DNA of 64,000 nucleotides from Colocasia esculenta (taxonomy: Eukaryota; Streptophyta; Magnoliopsida; Alismatales; Araceae), in assembly GCA_014218235.1 (NCBI GenBank), contig CM024759.1, forward strand, positions 77,769,079-77,833,078, in the 5' to 3' direction. Shown here in pieces: positions 41,246-53,160 of the stretch. The notes under the pieces are model-generated. The model saw only the letters and a program-made list of their open reading frames with translations, was not told where the DNA came from and did not search any database. Positions within the stretch are counted from its first letter, which is position 1. Each line of letters starts with the position of its first letter. Both the position numbers and the translations under genes were made by a program.

Positions 41246-42830
41246 CCAATCTCAATTCAAATTCCAAACCATATGCAATCCCAAAATACATTAAAACCAA
41301 GCATCAAATATAGCCACAAACCATCAGGTAGGCTGAATCCGAAACCAAAATCCAAATTGAAATTCCAAAATCGTAGCCACCAAACCTCAATGGTAGGCTC
41401 CACCAAATTTTCATACCATATCTTTGACCAAAAAAAAAAACAAAAAAAGAAGGGGTAGCCATTTAGCAAGACTAAGTCAACCCAAATCTGGACTTTTTCA
41501 GTCCAGACAATTTCCTTCGAAATCATAGTTTCTGTCTCTACAACAAGGACAAAATAAAATTATGAAAGTAAAAGGCTATCAGCTGCCACCTCAAGATCTG
41601 GCAAATCCATCATGATCAGAGGTCTGCAGGTACAGCTCGACGGAAGCCAACCTATCACCCCACGGGATAGGTATATTCCTACAATCCCAACCTCAAACCG
41701 CTTCTGAGTTTTGCGGCGGTTTCAAGGGGAATCAAGAGATTCCAAGAAGGAAGCCGATGTCAAGCAAAAGACTCGGCACTCTGCCAAGTTCAAACAAATC
41801 TGGGATCCCATAAAGGAAGCTCAGAAGCTCAAAAGAGATCCAAGCAAATACACCAACAATGTTCAGCAAGAGAGGCAACATAAAAAATGCTCCCTTCCAA
41901 CGTGCTGAATCCAAACACTATCATGGACAAAAAAGAGAAAAGGAATATACAAGAAATCAAGGTATACTCTTCAAGGCTCGGAGAATATCCGAGTAGTCAA
42001 AGAAAATCCAAATCAGTAATTCAAATCTCGCGTATCGATCCCTGATCGTATACAGCGAATCTCAGTACTTGATAGGCTGGGGGCAATTCCTAATGCCAGT
42101 ACCCGTCCGTCAATAAGACGACGTGTTACTTGGGCAGCTGAGGAAAAAAACCCAAGCTTATAATCTTCTCATGCTATGCCGCCGGGAAGGACTCTGGCAA
42201 ACCAGCTGAACAAATCGCTGAAGCCATTTCAAATAATCCTGCTGAAGCCATCAAGTAATTTTCCAGAAGAAACCGCCAGCCCGGCGGACAAGCTGAAGCA
42301 CCTGGTCAAGTTCTCCCTCGTATCGATATTTAGCATGAGGGAATTCAAATCCCCTTCTTCGAAGAAACAAATATTCAAGTCGAAGAAGGTGGGCCTTCAA
42401 CTTCAAACATCAATCCCGTCATCGACTTGCCGACAAAGGAAAATTTCCAGGTTATGTCAGATGACGACAAATATCAAGTGATGCAGCAATGCCAATCTCA
42501 AATGGTTGTGCTTCTAAATGAAATGAGGCAACTGGTAACTACAAGCCTCCCCATTCTGTGGAGCCAGTCTCTGCTCAAATCAACAAAATCAACATCCAGA
42601 TAGGGTCTGCCCCGGCAAATCATTCGGCAGTTTCTACAACTGGTCTTCTTCCTCAAACTACAGGTCAGGATATCATTGATCCGTCCAATGTTATGCATCC
42701 TCAAACAGAAACAATTCAAGGTATTCCCATTCAAAGGCATGAGATATAGAAAATTATTTAAAATATGTTCGCTCAGCAGAGTGAAGGCATGTAGATGACA
42801 GATCTATAATCTGTTCTATATCCAATATAT
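41246..42830 (+). other. Tat 5' internal region before the gag core, broken frames
   Basis: Degenerate repeat flank to about 41400, then fragments of open frame (41711-41908, 42176-42481, 42558-42749). Residues are polar and proline-rich with no recognised domain; probably the decayed N-terminal gag region. Confidence 0.4.
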
Positions 42831-42839
42831 CATCAATTC

Positions 42840-43558
42840 AAGAAGCTGCCAGAAACATGCCCTAAAGTCCCAAAACTATCAAAGTTTAATGGACATGGGT
42901 CACCACTGGAATATATGGCACATTATGTTATTGCCTTGGGCAAGCTCGCCATCGGCAAATCTTATATCCTCAGATATTTTGCAACTTCCTTGATTGAAGT
43001 TGCATTTCAAAGGTATTCAAAACTCAAGCCTGACTCAGTTGCCGATCGGGCAGATATGCAAAAGAAATTCATGGGCCATTTCCAAACGGCTGAATGGAAG
43101 GTATCCCTCTTGCCAAATTATCTTCCCTCAAACAGAAGAAAGGGGAGTCGGCAATCCACTTCATCAAGGGATGGAGAGAGTTTAGCATGAAATGCAATAA
43201 CCCTCCTGTTCAAGAAGATACAATCCCTATCTGCCAAAAAGGCCTCATATCAACAATCAATGAGAAACTCTTGGGAGCAAATATCAAGAGCTTCGATCAA
43301 TTGAATTCCATAGTGGCAGACATTGAGATGTTTCTAGTCGAGCAAATGACACATACATCTCATAAACGCAAGCTCCCCAAAGAGCGCAATAAGTTAGCAA
43401 AAGAAGTCAACATCATTGACTCCTCACCTGATGATGAAGCAAAGGGGGCAACAATCTCTCCTGCCCCAAACAAGAAATCAGAAACCAAAGCTCCACTGCC
43501 ATCATTGATGGGGCGCATGAAGACTCCTTATTCTTTCAAAAAACAAGAAGCATATTAA
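42840..43558 (+). pseudogene. Tat gag core, frameshifted
   Basis: The frame at 42915 gives HYVIALGKLAIGKSYILRYF, FATSLIEVAFQRYSKLKP and MQKKFMGHF, matching the retrotransposon gag capsid pattern. Near 43103 the frame shifts and continues as KKGESAIHFIKGWREFSM and VADIEMFLVEQM to a stop at 43558. Gag forms the cytoplasmic particle in which reverse transcription occurs. Confidence 0.75.
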
Positions 43559-43599
43559 AGAGGCTCTTTGATCTCTGCCTCGATAATCAGTTAATATCA

Positions 43600-44973
43600 C
43601 TGCTAGAACCAAAGAGGCAGGCAGGTGTCAGCCAAATCAATCAGCTCAATTTGCCCGTATCACCGTATGGTGGGGCATGCAATTGAAGATTACTACGTCT
43701 TCAAAAATGAGGTCCGGAAGATCATTCAAATGGCCTCATATCTATGCAAAATGCTCTGGCTGACCCTCTTCAACTTCATGCTTGGGATCGACCAGAGCAA
43801 TCTGTCAATGTCATTTATATGACGAGACTTCCAACAAATTCAAATCATCCCGAGAACGGTCATTCATATGATCCTCCTCAAGATAATTCAGGAGCTCATT
43901 CTCTACCAAGATCAAGGCATGATCCACATAGAATAATGAGGAAAGGCCAAAGGCAAATATACTCTTATGCATACTCAAATATATTCAGAGCCGCCTCCTA
44001 TGCCGCCATATGCAGACTCAATTGGGTGGCTATCCGAAGATCCTTCAACTCCTGTCGAGCCGGCAAGGTTATATTCTTTCCCTCGACATCTCACTTACTC
44101 ACTTTTCCGGCTATGCCTTCAATCCGGATTGATGGATTACCGAGTTCCGGCAGAAATATTAGCCAATTACTGCCCATATCGTCAAGTGATGGGTCATAGT
44201 ATCAAAGATTGCATAAGATTCAAAATGATGTTCAAAAGCTAATTGACTTGAGTATTCATCGGGTCAACCAGCCTCATACTCAACAACCACCAAATGGACC
44301 AGCCAATCCTGGATCCTATGTGGTGAAAGTCATTACTGCATCATCATCCTTTGGTCTTCCTCGGTTATCAGTGGGGGAGCATTCAAATCCATATTTATCC
44401 AGTCAATCGTATACAAATCTGCATCTTCTATAATAAGCTCTCATTTGCAACAAAGAGCACCAAGTTTATACTTGACAATCTCAGAAGACAAAGTCTGGTT
44501 TCCATACTTGAACCAGCATCATATATCTTTCAGAGTGAAAAGAGATGTATGACTATTGTTTGGATCTCTATGATTTGGTCGAAACTCATATCTGGGAAGG
44601 AAAATTTGATCAATATGGGAATTCTTTGGCGCCAGCAAATAAGGTGTCACAACGAGCCTATGGTTCAAGTCCAGAATCCCAAGCTCTATATCCAAAGATA
44701 TGTGAATATTATCATCATCCCCTGGGCTATGGACGATACAAAGTCAAAGTTGAAATGGAGCAATTTAAAATTGATCTTTTTCAATACAGAATGAGAATAT
44801 CGAAAGAAGTTGCAACAAAGCCAATCTCCCAGCAAGCAGAGGAGTTCGTAGATCATTATCACCAACTCCCATCTTCAATTATTCAAGAAGCAATTAATGC
44901 AATCTTTGAGAATGGGTCACTGTCGGCCCTCAAAATCAGCCAGTTCCAAAAGAGCCAACAACTCTACAACTAA
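43600..44973 (+). pseudogene. Tat gag-protease spacer with duplicated Cys-His-like motif
   Basis: Two copies of one motif, CPYHRMVGHAIEDYYVFKNE (about 43650) and CPYRQVMGHSIKDCIRFK (about 44170), with the C..H...GH..(D/E)..FK pattern found between gag and protease of Tat elements. Frames shift several times; a further frame at 44545-44973 is unrecognised. Confidence 0.6.
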
Positions 44974-45906
44974 GAGGTGGCTCCAACAAGAGAAGCATCT
45001 CCAAATCATCTTCAGAGCACAAAGTCATAAGCTTACTTAAAGCTCTTCAGGTATGAAATAAAAATATATACATATATATATATATAAAAAAAAAACAACA
45101 ACAAACAAACCAAAAAAAAAACAACAAAGAATAATAATAATAATAATAAAAGAAGAATGAAAAAGAACAAATGTAGCGTGATGCTGCTGCTGAGGTACCT
45201 CAAGTATCAATTCAAAAAAAAATCATCAATCAATCAAAATTGAAGAATCAAATCACATATTTAACTCACCAATTTACGATATGGTGTCCAAACCTCAACC
45301 AAAGAAGCTATAAATCTCTCCAAGTGGTAATACCAAACAGGCTGAAGGTAAGCCAACAATGCTGACATATCAGCGTCGGCCAACAAATAATTCAAATCGC
45401 CGTCGCAAGAAAGGGCATGGTAAAGAGCAAAAAGTTGCATCTACTATTTTCAAGAAGCCTGATATCACAAAATCAAGCAGAGTCATTCTCATTTAAGGCA
45501 AGGAGTCAAAGCCTCTGCCTGAAGCCGAAATACGGGCGGATTCTTATGTCTTCAACCCTTCAGATGAAGAAGAAGAGCTGTCCAATATGCCTCCTCATAC
45601 AAAAGAAAGAGTCAAAGTCCCCATGCCTCATCAAATGAGCCGGACAACGCTCCTCTCTTTTCAAATGGAAGGATGTTGATTCCTCTCTCTCAAAAGAAAT
45701 CTGTCAAGCCAAAGAAGCCATCTGAATCCTCGATAAAGGGATCTCCCTCATAGGACCAGATACGCATCAAGGCTGATGACAAAATCTCTCGGCAACTCAA
45801 ATCACTCCCCGTCAACATCACTGTCTGGGAGGTAGTTGCTTGGAGCCAAGACCTGAGAGAAACTCTTGTCAAAGTACTCCAAGAATCAAAAATATATGAA
45901 GCTTAT
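44974..45906 (+). other. Tat internal region, decayed, with AT microsatellites
   Basis: Includes TATATATA and A-rich runs near 45060-45150 and short lysine-rich frames (45417-45638). No domain recognised. Confidence 0.35.
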
Positions 45907-46446
45907 ATGGCTGATTCCAAGCTCAAATATATGAAGCACTGGCAGCAAATGTCACTTTCACAAGATAAAGACATGTTGCTATCCTCTCCATATCACAATG
46001 GTTCCTTATATATGAAGGGACAGGTCAACGACATTCAATTAAATCAGATCCTGGTCGATCCGGAGGCATCTATCAATATAATGCCCTATAAAAGCCTTTG
46101 AATCTCTACATCTCACGCCTCATATGCAACAGGTGAAAGATGTACGAATCACTGGTTTCAACCAAAATTCAGAAGAAGCCATTTGAAGACTCACTGTCAA
46201 CTTAATTTTGCGAAGCTTCACCGCCAAGGTAGTCTTCTATATATTCATGCTGATACAACATACAGAATATTGCCTAAAAGACCTTGGCTATATGAAGAAA
46301 ATTGGGTCATCCCGTTAACTCTTCATCAATGCGTCAAATATGCAAGAGAAGGAAAGCAACATATAGTCTTTGCTAATTAAACCCGTTTCGGGAAAATGAA
46401 TGCAACTTGACTGTTGCTATTTTATATCTTGGAGGGACAATTCCTC
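45907..46446 (+). pseudogene. Tat aspartic protease, broken
   Basis: VNDIQLNQILVDPEASINIM holds the catalytic Asp, but Glu replaces the Gly of the usual DxGA motif. A one-base shift after MPYKSL (46100), then a TGA near 46183, then a return to the first frame with ADTTYRILPKRPWLYEENWV and HQCVKYAREGKQ. The ending ILEGQF normally leads into RT; the L1-like insert interrupts it here. The enzyme would be inactive. Confidence 0.75.
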
Positions 46447-48882
46447 AACCCCTTTTTTTTTTTTTAATTGACATGACAAAGGAGTGAACCTCCCATGTCA
46501 ATATCGGTTAATTATATTATGTAAGTGGCTAAAAGCCTTAGGGAAAGTAAAGTACATAGATGACAAGTCACTAGCTAGAGTCACCTTGTGCAGAGAAGAC
46601 TATAACATGTGACTTGTCGGTAACGGGGCCAAAAGCTAGGGACGCCCTTCACAGAGGGGTCAAAATACAAGATGGATCAGCTAACAGGGGACCAAGGGAC
46701 ACCAATAAAGAGCTCCCTACAGCTGGGAGGTGTACATGTCAAATCAGTCCCAAATCAGTCTTCAGACTCCGAGAAGTAATCGTATTCCCCGTCGGACTGC
46801 AAGTCAAGAACTGTTGTGCTTCGAGTCCGTGGACGATTTGGTGCTGCAAATAAGGTTGCTGCAGGTGGATAGCATGGGGAGGAGGTTGATTTTTCGTTCT
46901 GTAGACATCTCCTCTTTTAGTCCTTTTACGGAGTGCATCGGCGAAGGACACACGGGGCGCTATTGCATCTCGCGGGGATGCACTTCCGGATGGGATAGTA
47001 GCAGATTCACTTCTCTTACACTCAGGAGATGACGGAGTATTTTCAGTTGGAATGCTCCTCAGAAATTGGGCAAACTGGTGTGGGTCGTCAAGCAAAGAAT
47101 CCTTGGATTTAGGGGAATCGAAATCACCTTGCTGCTGAGTTGATGCAGTGGGGGCAGCATGCGTTGGAGGAGTGGCCATGGGCGCCTCATGTGATGCAAG
47201 TCTGCTTGGATCAGTGAGGGGGGCATGTACGGGGTCTGATTCCTTTGCCATATGAGAATGAACTGATTGAGGCTTTTCCTCGAGCACCTGGTGTGCATCA
47301 GTGGGGGGGTAGCGATGTGGATGCAGCTGAAGTGAAGTTTTCCACGGATGGCGGTGGTGCTGCAAGCACCGGGTGCGGTTGATCCAACGGCGGCTCGAAG
47401 GCACTTGCATGATCATCCTTGCTGCGTGTAGCCGATGTGGAGGTGGCAGCTTTGATGGCTACATCACTTTGTTGGGCAGTTCTATGAAGTTTAATTTCAG
47501 AAATGCAGACTGATTTCTGAACTTGCCTTTTGTCAAGTGTAGTGTCTGCACCATTTTCCGGAGGGCACCCCTGCTGGTTGGGGATAATCTCAGTGCTTGT
47601 GGTGTGATGGGGGGTTATGGCATGACCCATAGATGAATCTTGTACAGCAATAGATTGATCACCAAGTTGGATGGGCCGCCAGATTTGATGTGCATTGGAC
47701 TGGCGAGGAGGCGGTCGAGCAGGCTTCGGTGTTGGCTTCTCTTCCGACGGGGGACCAGCTCCAACAGGTGGTGGGTTCTTCTTACATTTGGAGGCCCCGT
47801 GGCCAATGCGTCTGCAAGAGGGGCAGAAGAGAGGAAGGTCGGGATACACTACCGGTTGCCAATAGCCATCTGCACCCAAACCTACCCAAATGCGCTGAGG
47901 AAGTTTCTTTGAGATGTCCAGCTGGACATTCACCCGAGCAGCATGTGTGCGTGCTAGACACAACGTGTTTCTGTCGACCTTTAGCACTGGGCCGATGCTC
48001 CCAGCCAGCGTACATAGCATGGACATGTTGTAGAAGTTTGCTGGTAAACCCGGGAACTCAGTCCACACAGGGACAAGAGGGCTATCTTCAGATGGGGAGA
48101 AGTGGATGGACCACTTGAAGAACCAGAACGGTCTGCCCTGTATGTGCAGGGAATCTCTGAGCAGAACTTGTAGGTAATCCTCCCTATCTTGAAATCGAAG
48201 CAGCAAGTGTCTTGCATCCATGGCACTGATCAGAAAATCCATCTTAAACTTGAACCGTTGAGAGAGGTGGGTTCTGATCTCATTGAAGGGGGGTCGACCT
48301 TGGGGAGTTCTGGCTATGATGGCCAGATCTAGGGGCTTGCAAGATGTTTTGATCTCCTCAAGGGAAAAGAAGGCTGCTGGCTCACCCAGGTCAGTTTTTG
48401 CTGGAGCATGGGCGATCAGAGGTAGGGCTGGCGGGGAGAAGGAGTGCATAAGAACCTGGGCGAAAGATGAGTGATCTGCAACAGAGCTAGGTGCGATGGG
48501 TGCTCTCCACTGGAGGTTCTGGGGTGATGGCGAAGCAGATCTGGCAGCTGGATGAGTCGGCTCCCCCTCCAAAGGATCATGACCAGCCAAGCAGGTTGGC
48601 GTCCCAGCATAGAGAGCAGGCGCATCAGCATGAAGTGAAGGAGCTCGGGCTGCATCAGGAGCAGGGGCGAGAGATGCAGGCCCAACACATGCCGCACCAG
48701 ACCCAGATCTGAGTGCAGGCCATTCCAAAGGGTCCAGATCGTGAGGGCCAGCAAAAGGGGTGGTGGGGGAGGGTCCCCCAACCCCCCCAAGGGCAGCCAT
48801 GGCTGGCCCCCTCCCCACGGGAGAAGAGGGCCACCAGGGGGCGGCTGTGAACAGGGAGAAACCTGTTGCTTCCGGCTACAGC
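46447..48882 (-). mobile_element. L1-like LINE insertion with ORF1 but no ORF2, inside the Tat element
   Basis: On the minus strand: GC-rich 5' leader, ORF1 (48818 to 46739), about 275 bp of 3' sequence and an A tail (T run at 46449-46462). No endonuclease or RT sequence lies between ORF1 and the tail. It falls between the protease and RT parts of Tat pol, and Tat sequence resumes at about 48883 (AAAGGGGAAGGG). No clear target duplication was found, so the borders are good to about 10 bp. Confidence 0.75.
46739..48818 (-). CDS. L1-like ORF1 (DUF4283 and zinc knuckle), one homopolymer frameshift
   Basis: The 506-codon frame from 48818 has an Ala/Pro-rich N-terminus, a DUF4283 nucleic-acid-binding region (about residues 187-300, with MDFLISAMDARHLLLRF and GRPFWFFKWSIHFSP) and a CCHC zinc knuckle CPSCRRIGHGASKC at residues 333-346, then a Pro-rich tail. 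Its stop at 47298 follows a run of seven G (47303-47309); shifting there continues for about 190 more codons, containing RVSFADALRKRTKRG. Plant L1 ORF1 proteins bind their RNA for retrotransposition. The frameshift may be a sequencing error. Confidence 0.85.
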
Positions 48883-49767
48883 TGAAAGGGGAAGGGTAAG
48901 CAAATTAAATACTCAGATGAAGACAGTGAGGCTGGCAAGCCTTTCATGGTAAACAAAGGCTTTGCCAAATCATCTGCAAAGAATTCTCAAAGCAAAATAA
49001 CTCGCCCAGAGCGGCGGAGTGTCAACTATGAAGCTAACCACATAAGGGAGTACTTCTCCACCTCCCAGTTATATGCAAATTTACTCTCCAAGGCAAGATC
49101 AAAGTGTTCGACGATTGAAAAAACATTTGTCGTCAAATATCGGGGAATGGAAATAGACCCCGACAAAATCAAGGCGATCTAGCGATCGCCACCTCCTCAA
49201 AATCTGACCGATTTAAGGTCATTTCAAGGGAAGCTAGCCTATATTAGACATTTTATCTCAAATCTTTCAGGAAGATGCATGCCGTTCGGCAAACTAATGA
49301 AGAAGAATGCTCCCTTCATCTGGGATCAAGAATGCCAAACTGCCTTCAAGCAGGTCAAGGAATACCTTCTTGCTCCACCAGTGCTGGGGGCACCTATCGC
49401 TGGAAAGCATCTTATACTCTATATTTCAGCTATGGATGCTTCTCTGGGAGCTCTATTGGCACAAACAAATGAAGAAGATAAAGAGCAAGCTTTATATTAT
49501 CTTAGCAGAAAGCTAATTGGTCCAGAACTCCGATATGCTCCAATAGAAAAAGTATGCCTAGCACTGGTATTTGCTGCAAAGAAATTGAGACATTATTTTC
49601 TGGCTCATGAAATTAAGCTCATCTCTAAGCATGATCCAATCAAATATCTGCTACGGCAACCCATATTGTCAGGAAGGCTCGCAAAATGGGCTTTGCTCCT
49701 CATGGAGTTTGATATCACATATATCCCACAAAGGGCAATCAAAGGGCAAGGCTTGGCCGAATTTTGA
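48883..49767 (+). pseudogene. Tat pol remainder: RT thumb and RNase H, RT core deleted
   Basis: After KQIKYSDEDSEAG the reading gives KGFAKSSAKNSQ and then jumps at about 49125 to VVKYRGMEIDP, the RT thumb. The segment holding DYRDLN, FGLKN and YVDD, which takes up about 0.9 kb in the relative at 6128-7521, is absent. The thumb has a TAG near 49182. RNase H follows: ISAMDASLGALLAQTNEE, LALVFAAKKLRHYFL, SKHDPIKYLL, ending at a TGA near 49765. Confidence 0.88.
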
Positions 49768-49789
49768 CCGCACATCCAGTGCCAGAGGA

Positions 49790-51321
49790 TTCCCTTTATC
49801 TATAAACTCCCAGAAGAAGAAACTCTTTCTCTTGCAAGTGAAAATTCAATACTCAAAGAGGTTGCCACAATTGAGCTACCCTCTTGGGAATTATATTTCG
49901 ATGGAGCTTCTCGGACTCTCCACTATACAGATGGTTCTGCCGACCTCTCTACCGGGGCAGGTATTGTCTTGATCACTCCCCAAGGAGGAATATTATATAA
50001 TTCTTGTGCTCTCATGAAGCCACTCACAAATAATGAAGCTGAATATGAAGCTCTAATTATCGGGCTCCGGCTGGCTCTCGAAATGGGGGTCAAAAGTATA
50101 CAAGTTTATGGTGACTCACAGCTGGTCATCCGACAAGTGTTGGGCCAGTATAAAGTCCGAAAGCCACAATCACTTCCATACTATACCATAGTCATGAAGC
50201 TCAAAGAAAAATTCAACTTCTTCGACATATCCCATGGGCCGAGAAGTGAAAATTCTCAGGCTGATGTTCTAGCCAAACTGGCCTCTGCTATAAAATTGCC
50301 TCCTGAAGGGGAATTGGACATAAGTGTCTGTCACAGAAGGCTCATGCCGAGTATTCTCGACGCTGAGTCTAATGTTACGATTGAAGAAGCACATACTATA
50401 GAGCAAGATACAACAAATGAATCTGAAGATTGGCGCGAGCCGCTTATCAAAATCAAGAAAGGTTGGCTACCTCCTGATCGAGTACAAAGAATTCAGCTCT
50501 TACGTAGGGCTACATCATATCAAATAATAGCAGAACAACTATATAAGCTGGTCCATGAAAAGAAAGGACCAGTCCTCCTCAGATGCTTATCCCTCAAAGA
50601 AACCAAAATCATCATGAAAGAAGTTCACTCCGGGCTGTGTGGTGCACACCAGGCAGGGGAGAAGATGAAAATCAATATCAAGTTGAAAGGCTTCTACTGG
50701 CCTACCATGTACGCGAATTGCATCCAATATGCCCGTACATGTCATCAATGCCAAGCCTTCGGCCCCGTGCCGAGAAAATCCCCAAATATGCTACATCCCA
50801 CAGCACCAACTTGGCCGTTTGCCGAATGGGGTATGGATATTGTGGGACCATTCCCACCCTCATCTCAAGGCCATAAGTTCATACTGGCTGCTACAAATTA
50901 CTTCTCTCGGTGGGCTGAAGCTATCCCATTAAGGGAGGTAACCAGAGAATCAGTCGCCAAATTTGTCAAGCAAAACATAATATGCAGATTTGGGACTCCT
51001 CACAGGATCATATCTGACAATAGGTCGCAATTCAGAAATAAAACAATATATGCCTTGGCGGCGAAATTTCATATTGATTGGAGAACATCCTCAGTATATA
51101 ATCCACAGGCAAATGGGTTGACAGAAGCCTTCAATAAAACCCTCTGTAAATTGCTTGCCAAGATAATCGGCAACAGGAAACGGGAATGGGGAGAAAAGGT
51201 TCATGAAGCCTTATGGGCTTATCGAACTGTGTATAAAACCCCTACCGGATGTTCGCCTTTCTCCTTGATATATGGAGTTGAGGCCATGATCCCTATAGAA
51301 ATTGAAATGGCATCCTGTTGA
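49790..51321 (+). CDS. Tat archaeal-type RNase H and integrase
   Basis: One open frame. The RNase H part has ELYFDGASRT, NNEAEYEALIIGLRLALEMG, VYGDSQLVIRQV and SQADVLAKLA, with all acidic positions present; this extra domain marks the Tat lineage. Integrase follows: HSGLCGAHQAGEK and CHQC of the HHCC zinc domain, then the DDE core with MDIVGP, IISDNRSQF (Gly to Arg beside the Asp) and NGLTEAFNK. Integrase joins element DNA into the chromosome. It stops at TGA 51319-51321, before the C-terminal domain. Confidence 0.92.
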
Positions 51322-51765
51322 GTGGCAATCCAAAATAAATCTCAAAGCCAAGATCAAAGTCAGATCGAAAGAAGACTTGAGGAGCTCTCCAACCTAGAAG
51401 GAAGGCGACTCGAAGCATATAAATCCCTCCAAGTATATCAAGTCAGAATGGTCTGCACTTTTGACAAAATTGGCAAGACCAAGAGCATTCAAGCAAGGAA
51501 CCTCGTCATAGTCAAATGCAGAGAAGCAATGGCAAAAAAAAAAAAATCGTGCGGCAAATTGCAGCCTACTTGGCTTGGCCTATACATCGTCACCTCGGCA
51601 TATGAAAGGGGTGCATACATGTTGGTGGACTATAAAGGTAATGTGCCCTTTCCCCCACTCAACGGGAAACACCTGAAATTGTACCACGCGCCAGAGCATG
51701 AATTCCCTGGCCAGTCACCAAAACAAAAACGATCACCCAAAAGGCATGAAGCCGAAAGAGAATGA
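51322..51765 (+). pseudogene. Tat integrase C-terminal part after a stop codon
   Basis: It continues the integrase frame past the TGA, with RRLEAYKSLQVYQVRM, KLQPTWLGLYIVTSA and GKHLKLYHA, the usual integrase tail and GPF/Y-like region. A homopolymer run (A, 51534-51546) lies inside. Confidence 0.75.
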
Positions 51766-51876
51766 AAAACAATGAAATGAAGTTTGCAACAGATAGGGGC
51801 AAAGGAATCAAAACTTCCACCTGTCCGTTATATACCCCAAACTTTTCACTCCCTACCGAGCATGAAAGCCAAGGGT

Positions 51877-53160
51877 ATTCCATGTACAAATCCAAAATCT
51901 CAAAACCATGGCCAACAAACCACAAAGGTAGGCTATGTCAAATCCAAAATACCAAAACCATAGCCAACAAACCAAAAAGGTAGGCTATGCCAAAATACCA
52001 AAACCATAGCCAGCAAACCAAAAAGGTAGGCTATGTCAAAACCATACCAAAACCATAGCTAGCAAACTAAAAAGGTAGGCTATGCCAAATCCAAATACCA
52101 AAACCATAGCCAACAAACCACAAAGGTAGGCTATATCAAATCCAAATACCAAAACCATAGCCAGCAAACCAAAAAGGTAGGCTATGCCAAATCCAAATAC
52201 CAAAACCATAGCCAGCAAACCAAAAAGGTAGGCTATGTCAAAACCATACCAAAACCATAGCCAGCAAACCAAAAAGGTAGGCTATGCCAAATCCAAATAC
52301 CAAAACCATAGCCAGCAAACCACAAAGGTAGGCTATGTCAAATCCAAAATCTCAAAACCATGGCCAACAAACCACAAAGGTAGGCTATGTCAAATCCAAA
52401 ATACCAAAACCATAGCCAACAAACCAAAAAGGTAGGCTATGCCAAAATACCAAAACCATAGCCAGCAAACCAAAAAGGTAGGCTATGTCAAAACCATACC
52501 AAAACCATAGCTAGCAAACCAAAAAGGTAGGCTATGCCAAATCCAAATACCAAAACCATAGCCAACAAACCACAAAGGTAGGCTATATCAAATCCAAATA
52601 CCAAAACCATAGCCAGCAAACCAAAAAGGTAGGCTATGCCAAATCCAAATACCAAAACCATAGCCAGCAAACCAAAAAGGTAGGCTATGTCAAAATCCAA
52701 AATACCAAAACCATAGCCAACAAACCACAAAGGTAGGCTATATCAAATCCAAATACCAAAACCATAGCCAGCAAACCAAAAAGGTAGGCTATGTCAAATC
52801 CAAAATACCAAAACCATAGCCAGCAAACCAAAAAGGTAGGCTATGTCAAATCCAAAATATCCAAAACCATAGCCAACAAACCAAAAGGTAGGCTATGTCA
52901 AATCCAAAATACCAAAACCATAGCCAACAAACCAAAAAGGTAGGCTATGCCAAATCCATATCCAAAACCATAGCCAGCAAACCAAAAAGGTAGGCTATGT
53001 CAAATCCAAAACACCAAAACCATAGCCAGCAAACCAAAAAGGTAGGCTATGTCAAATCCAAAATACCAAATCCATAGCCAACAAACCATCAAGGTAGGCT
53101 ATGCCAAATCCAAGTTCCAAACTCATAGCCAGCAAACCATAAAGGTAGGCTACCCTAAAA
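51877..53160 (+). repeat. Tandem array 2 (about 47-53 bp, roughly 24 copies) downstream of integrase
   Basis: The unit contains CCAAAACCATAGCCAGCAAA and AAAAAGGTAGGCTATG. A higher-order repeat of about 452 bp is visible (CTCAAAACCATGGCC at 51899 and 52351). Units share CCAGCAA-CCA--AAGG-AGG--ATGTC with tandem array 1. The direct repeats have no unique spacers. Confidence 0.92.

Noticed and set aside
47640..48118. Plus-strand frames overlapping the LINE ORF1
   Set aside because: Shadows of the minus-strand ORF1, which has DUF4283 and zinc-knuckle motifs.
51877..53160. Regular direct repeats resembling a CRISPR array
   Set aside because: Units are contiguous without unique spacers, lie inside a plant retrotransposon and have no cas genes.
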